Shown: one piece after another, positions 60,542 through 64,000 of the stretch | How the letters are laid out: the number at the start of each line of letters is the position of its first letter | How positions within the stretch are numbered: position 1 is the stretch's first letter | NCBI GenBank assembly: GCA_018388625.1 | Contig: CP074402.1 | Coordinates: 1,302,001 to 1,366,000 of the forward strand | From: Nocardiopsis eucommiae | GTDB lineage: Bacteria > Actinomycetota > Actinomycetes > Streptosporangiales > Streptosporangiaceae | Direction of reading: 5' to 3' | DNA length: 64,000 bases | Program-made: the position numbers and the translations under genes | Notes under the pieces: generated by a model | What the model saw: only the letters and a program-made list of their open reading frames with translations | Databases searched by the model: none | What the model was told of the DNA's origin: nothing

Positions 60542-62908
60542 TCACGCCAACGGAAGCAGACAGGCCGTTCCGGGACGGACACTGACCAGGTGGACCCCCA
60601 CCCGCACGGTGACCGGCGGTCCGCCCGAAGCGGGGACGGAGACACGGACGCGGTCCCGGAACACCTCGACCCGTACCCGCCCCTGCCGGAGGCAGCGCAG
60701 GTCGAAGGAGAGCCTGTCCAGGTCGGCGGGCAGCCGCAGGCTCAGGTGCAGGACGCCCTCCCGAACGGCGAGTCCGGTGTAGCACCGGGTCAGGATGTCG
60801 ACCGTGCCCGCCATCGCCCCCATGTGGATGCCCTCGGCTGTGCTCCCGTCCGGAGCGCCCTCGACGTCCGTGCCCAGCGCATCGCGGAAGAACTCCCAGG
60901 AGGCCTCGCGATCGGTTCGGGAGAGTACCCAGGCGTGCGCCACCGAGCTGAGGCTGGACCCGTGGGCGGTGCGTGCGAGGTAGTGGTCGATCGTGCGAGG
61001 GACGAGCTCAGGGTCGCGGGCGTGTCCGAGGCGTTCCAGGATGTCGGTGATCTCCTCCTCGGAGAGGAGGAGGAACAGCATGAGGACGTCGGCCTGTTTG
61101 GCGGCCCGGTAGTGGTTGCAGTCGTCCCCCTCGGCCTCCAGCGCGCGGTCCAGACGCCGGACGCCCTGGTACGCCTCCCAGTCGAGCTCGTCCAGGTCCT
61201 CGTAGTGGGCGAACTGACTGATGACTCCCTCATGGAAGGGGACGTGCAACCCGCGTGAGACCGACTCGAACCGAGCGATCTCGTCGGCTTCGAGGCCGAG
61301 GGACTCCTGAAGCTCCTCGCGGAACGGGCCGGGCAGCGTTCGGAGGATGTCGAGAGCGCGCAGGAGAACCCACACGGTCATGACGTTGGTGTAGGCGTTG
61401 TCGTCCAGGCCGGGAACCGCCCTCCCCGGATAACCGTCGTGGTACTCGTCGGGACCCATGACGCCACGGATCACGAAGCGGTCCAGTTCCTCGTCGAAGA
61501 CAGCCATGTCCGCGAAGGCACGTGCGACCTCCAGCAGCAACTCGGCGCCGAACTCGCACAGGAAGGCGACATCGCCGGTCACCCGGTAGTGCTGCCAGAC
61601 GTTGTAGGCCACGGCGAGGCCGACGTGCCTCTGCAGGTGGGAGTTGTCGGGAAGCCAGTGACCGGATCGCGGGTTCAGGTGGAGTTCCTGTGTCTCCTCT
61701 CGACCGTCGCTCGCGCTCTGCCAGGGAAAGAGCGCGCCCCGCAGCCCCGCCGCGCGGGCGCTCGCACGCGCTCGCGGGAGCCTTCGCCACCGGTACCTCA
61801 GCAGGCCACGAGCGGTCTGCGGGAACCGCAGGTTGAGGAACGGGAGGACGAACACCTCGTCCCAGAACACGTGGCCCCGGTACGCCTCGCCGTGCAGCCC
61901 CCTCGCGGGGACCCCGACATCGAGGTCGGGCGTGTGCGGGGACAGGGTCTGGAGCAGGTGGAAGAGGTGGAGGTTGAGGAGACGCTGGTCCCGTTCCGAG
62001 TCCACCTCCACGGAGCAGGTCTCCCACAGGTGCCGCCACGCGGCCTCGTGGCGACGGGCCAGCTCGGAGAAGTCCCCGGCCCGGTCCAGAGCGTGGAGGG
62101 CCGCGTCGAGGCAGTCGCCGACGGCGCGGTCGCGGGACGTGTACAGGGCCACGGTCTTCTCCACCGTGGTCGGCTCGCCCGTGCGCACGTTCAGGGTGAG
62201 GTCCGTGGCCGCCCAGTCATCCGAGGTCGGCGTCGCGCAGGTCGTGGCACGTCCGTCCCGCGTCACCAGGGTCCGGGAGGCGAGCACGATCTCTACCCCC
62301 GATGTCAGGGTCCGGCAGCGGAGCCACGCGGTCCCCGTGTTCTCGGACCCCGCGCCCAGCGGGGCGAGGTGCCTCCCGTTCAGGTCCCGGTAGCGGGCCA
62401 CCCCACGGTTGGACACGGTGCCGTCCAGGGCCGAGCGCACGACCACGGTCCCGGCCCAGTTCTCCGGGGTCAGCGTGGTCCGCAGGGTCGCCAGGTGGGG
62501 GTCGTCCATCGACACCAGCCGACACTGGGTCACGTGGGTCCTCCTGCCCGCGTGCACCGTGTGGAAGGTACGGGTCAGTGTTCCGCGACGCATGTCCAGT
62601 TCGGTGCGTTGGGGGAGGCCCGCAGCGGGTTCTCCGAACCAGTCGCCGTCCTCCGGGCGAAACGTCAAGGGCAGCCAGTTCGGCACGTTGACCAGGTCCT
62701 CGTTGTCCACACGGCGGTCGGCGACCGTGGAAACGGCGCGGTCGTAGCAGCCCGCCACATAGGTCCCCGGGTAACACGTCGAACCGGCGCCCGCCTCCGG
62801 GGGCGCGCCACGCGTGGCGAAGTAACCGTTGCCCAAGGTGCACAGGGTCTCCCGCACCAGAGCCCCCTGCGGATCCGGCCCCTCGTATTCCAGTGTCCAG
62901 GGGTCCAC
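60542..62908 (-). CDS. Glycoside hydrolase family 65 protein (maltose/trehalose phosphorylase type)
   Basis: GTG at 62908 follows GGGAGG. Intact 788-residue protein. N-terminal beta-sandwich with ETLCTLGNGYFATRGAPPEA; the (alpha/alpha)6 barrel has HVFWDEVFVLPFLNLRFPQTARGLLRYRWRRL, ALFPWQSASDGREETQELHLNP and the catalytic acid Glu in GVMGPDEYHDG. The closing segment TEGIHMGAMAGTVDILTRCYTGLAV is GH65-like. Family members split a disaccharide with phosphate to give beta-glucose 1-phosphate, the substrate of the beta-phosphoglucomutase at 55759-56514. Which disaccharide cannot be read. Confidence 0.93.
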   Translation of the reverse strand: MDPWTLEYEGPDPQGALVRETLCTLGNGYFATRGAPPEAGAGSTCYPGTYVAGCYDRAVSTVADRRVDNEDLVNVPNWLPLTFRPEDGDWFGEPAAGLPQRTELDMRRGTLTRTFHTVHAGRRTHVTQCRLVSMDDPHLATLRTTLTPENWAGTVVVRSALDGTVSNRGVARYRDLNGRHLAPLGAGSENTGTAWLRCRTLTSGVEIVLASRTLVTRDGRATTCATPTSDDWAATDLTLNVRTGEPTTVEKTVALYTSRDRAVGDCLDAALHALDRAGDFSELARRHEAAWRHLWETCSVEVDSERDQRLLNLHLFHLLQTLSPHTPDLDVGVPARGLHGEAYRGHVFWDEVFVLPFLNLRFPQTARGLLRYRWRRLPRARASARAAGLRGALFPWQSASDGREETQELHLNPRSGHWLPDNSHLQRHVGLAVAYNVWQHYRVTGDVAFLCEFGAELLLEVARAFADMAVFDEELDRFVIRGVMGPDEYHDGYPGRAVPGLDDNAYTNVMTVWVLLRALDILRTLPGPFREELQESLGLEADEIARFESVSRGLHVPFHEGVISQFAHYEDLDELDWEAYQGVRRLDRALEAEGDDCNHYRAAKQADVLMLFLLLSEEEITDILERLGHARDPELVPRTIDHYLARTAHGSSLSSVAHAWVLSRTDREASWEFFRDALGTDVEGAPDGSTAEGIHMGAMAGTVDILTRCYTGLAVREGVLHLSLRLPADLDRLSFDLRCLRQGRVRVEVFRDRVRVSVPASGGPPVTVRVGVHLVSVRPGTACLLPLA

Positions 62909-62973
62909 GAGGTCACCTCCCGCGTATGGTCCGCGCGACCAGGAACGCCGCCCCGACCGTGGGCGCTTGAGGG

Positions 62974-63393
62974 CTACTCCTCCGGAGACTCACGGGAGAT
63001 GGGCACGGTGCGGCTGCTCCCGGGCTCCCGCGAGAGGCCCACGCGCACTTCCAGGAGGCCCTGGTCGTAGGACGCGGTGACGTCCTCCCAGTCGGCTTCG
63101 GCCGGCAGCACGAGCGTACGGCTGAAGGTGCCGTAGTGGAACTCCGTGTACAGCGGTGCGGTCGTGCCCTCAGTACGCACGCACTCGATCGTGATCGTGC
63201 CGCGCTCGACGGTCACCTTGAGGTCGCGCTGCGGGTCCACGCCGGGTGCCTCCACTCGAACGACGTAGAGGTGATCGTTGACCGAGGTCTCCACCCGCAG
63301 GTACGACGACGTACGTGATGACGGGGACGGAGGATCCACGTCCCACGGATCCGGGAAGCGTGTCAGCCCCTCTCCACGGGAGACCGCGTTCAT
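62974..63393 (-). CDS. Hsp20/alpha-crystallin family small heat-shock protein
   Basis: Intact 139-residue protein starting at ATG 63393 with GGAGG upstream. The crystallin domain runs RVETSVNDHLYVVRVEAPGVDPQRDLKVTVERGTITIECVRTE, EFHYGTFSRTLVLPAEADWEDVTASYDQGLLEVRVGLS, and the C-terminal anchor is V-P-I-S. The Y-G-T-F-S-R and Y-D-Q-G-L-L-E-V-R-V motifs are standard. HspX, a prime DosR target in mycobacteria, is of this family. It holds unfolded proteins during stress. Confidence 0.93.
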   Translation of the reverse strand: MNAVSRGEGLTRFPDPWDVDPPSPSSRTSSYLRVETSVNDHLYVVRVEAPGVDPQRDLKVTVERGTITIECVRTEGTTAPLYTEFHYGTFSRTLVLPAEADWEDVTASYDQGLLEVRVGLSREPGSSRTVPISRESPEE

Positions 63394-63802
63394 GTCGCAC
63401 CTCCTCTGTCAGGGCCCGGCGGGCTCCTCGGGCCGGTCGGTCCCGACCGCTGATCTCCCATTCAACGCTCCCACCACGTTTCCGTCAGGGGGCGAAGGCT
63501 GTGAGCGACCGGGACCTTCGTCGTGACGCGGGCCTGCGTTCCGGACGCCGGGGGAGGGCGCCCGGCGCTGGTGTGGACGGCGACGTCACGTTCCGGAGCG
63601 CCACGGGCGTCGGGGTGTCTCCCAGCCCAGGCGTTCGTCGACGGTGCGCGGGTGCGCCGCGCGGCACACCGGGCGGAGTCCCGCATAGGGGACGACGGTC
63701 CCGGGGAGAGGGACACAGGGCCCGTCGGCGCGGACGTTGGGCTGGGCGGGGCGCGCGTGTTCGGGCACACACTGGACACCAGGGCAGATAAGGGGGTGGC
63801 CG
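63394..63802. other. Gene-free stretch before the last stress-protein gene
   Basis: No gene supported. It holds a short inverted repeat GGTCGG-TC-CCGACC near 63437 and the DosR-box-like palindrome at 63689-63702. The open frames here are short and Pro/Arg-rich shadows. Confidence 0.45.
63689..63702. promoter_or_regulatory. DosR-box-like palindrome GGGAC-N4-GTCCC
   Basis: GGGAC-GACG-GTCCC, perfect half-sites, 101 bases before the stress-protein ATG at 63803. Confidence 0.5.
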
Positions 63803-64000
63803 ATGAGCGGGGACGTCCTCGTCGGAACCGACGGATCACGGGCGGCGCTGGCAGCGGCGGTGTGGGCGAGTGAGGAGGCGCGCGACCGGGGAGCCAGGGC
63901 CGTCGTCGTGTGTGTCTTTGACCCGGGCTGGCCGACGGCCCGGGCCACGGAACGCCTCAGACAGGAGGCCGAGAGCGTGGTGGAGCGGACGAGGAACCGC
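63803..64000 (+). CDS. Universal stress protein, 3' truncated by window end
   Basis: ATG at 63803 follows AAGGGGGTGG. The visible 66 residues begin MSGDVLVGTDGSRAALAAAVWASEEARDRG, then ARAVVVCVFDPGWP and a charged helix (RATERLRQEAESVVERTRNR). This is the first half of a Usp domain with the GTDGS start, similar to the protein at 53667-54521. The rest lies outside the window. Confidence 0.85.
   Translation, partial: MSGDVLVGTDGSRAALAAAVWASEEARDRGARAVVVCVFDPGWPTARATERLRQEAESVVERTRNR

Noticed and set aside
63430-63450. DosR box before hsp20
   Set aside because: Only one half-site (GTCCC within GGTCGG-TC-CCGACC) is present; the dyad has a different spacing.

Overview
The window is very GC-rich (roughly 70% or more), with G/C at most third codon positions, many GTG/TTG starts and actinobacterial gene families (F420-type LLM enzyme, SARP regulator, DosR-type regulator, two-domain universal stress proteins, FurA-KatG pair, iron box). 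It comes from a filamentous actinomycete. Gene content and style fit Nocardiopsis or a close relative, but no rRNA or tRNA is present to prove this.

Layout. 1-9 kb: a truncated HsdR_N-type restriction protein, an acetyltransferase, an ADP-ribosylglycohydrolase, a MetQ-like lipoprotein, a probable copper-responsive operon (DUF6153, DUF305 and a BNR-repeat lipoprotein behind a CsoR-like operator), a GHL10-type secreted hydrolase and a lone, degenerate Cas6e. 9-21 kb: acetyltransferase, siderophore-binding lipoprotein with an iron box, TauD dioxygenase, RidA with a MerR-type promoter, symporter plus anhydro-MurNAc kinase, argG, furA-katG and a phosphatase. 21-32 kb: a DesKR-type two-component system divergent from an ABC exporter, CPBP protease, SDR/HxlR pair, ChaB protein, stress SDR, LLM oxidoreductase, FMN reductase and a SpoIIM/MerR pair divergent around a 42-bp palindrome.

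33.3-43.7 kb is the most interesting part. Nine overlapping or closely packed leftward genes encode an adenylation enzyme, carrier protein, ectoine-synthase-like cupin, acyl-CoA dehydrogenase, transglutaminase-like protein, PsuG-type C-glycosidase, HAD phosphatase, MFS exporter and a maleate-isomerase-like protein. SARP and LuxR-type regulators lie beside them. This set matches the logic known for the C-nucleoside showdomycin: carrier-bound glutamine is cyclised and oxidised to an aminopyrrole, C-linked to ribose 5-phosphate, dephosphorylated and exported. I infer a showdomycin-like C-nucleoside cluster.

45-52 kb holds a tricarboxylate module: GntR regulator, aconitase, TctABC transporter and a small stress protein, with the same 15-bp operator-like sequence in front of both arms. 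52.6-64 kb is a stress island with five further universal stress proteins, a DosR-like regulator, alcohol dehydrogenase, beta-phosphoglucomutase plus GH65 enzyme, an XRE-flavin-reductase-like fusion and Hsp20. A GGGAC-N4-GTCCC palindrome like the DosR box, exact or with one mismatch, lies upstream of each of those stress-protein genes.

About half of the genes read with a frameshift, nearly always explained by one base missing from a short G or C run. I treat these as probable sequencing errors, give the full joined span, and note the position.
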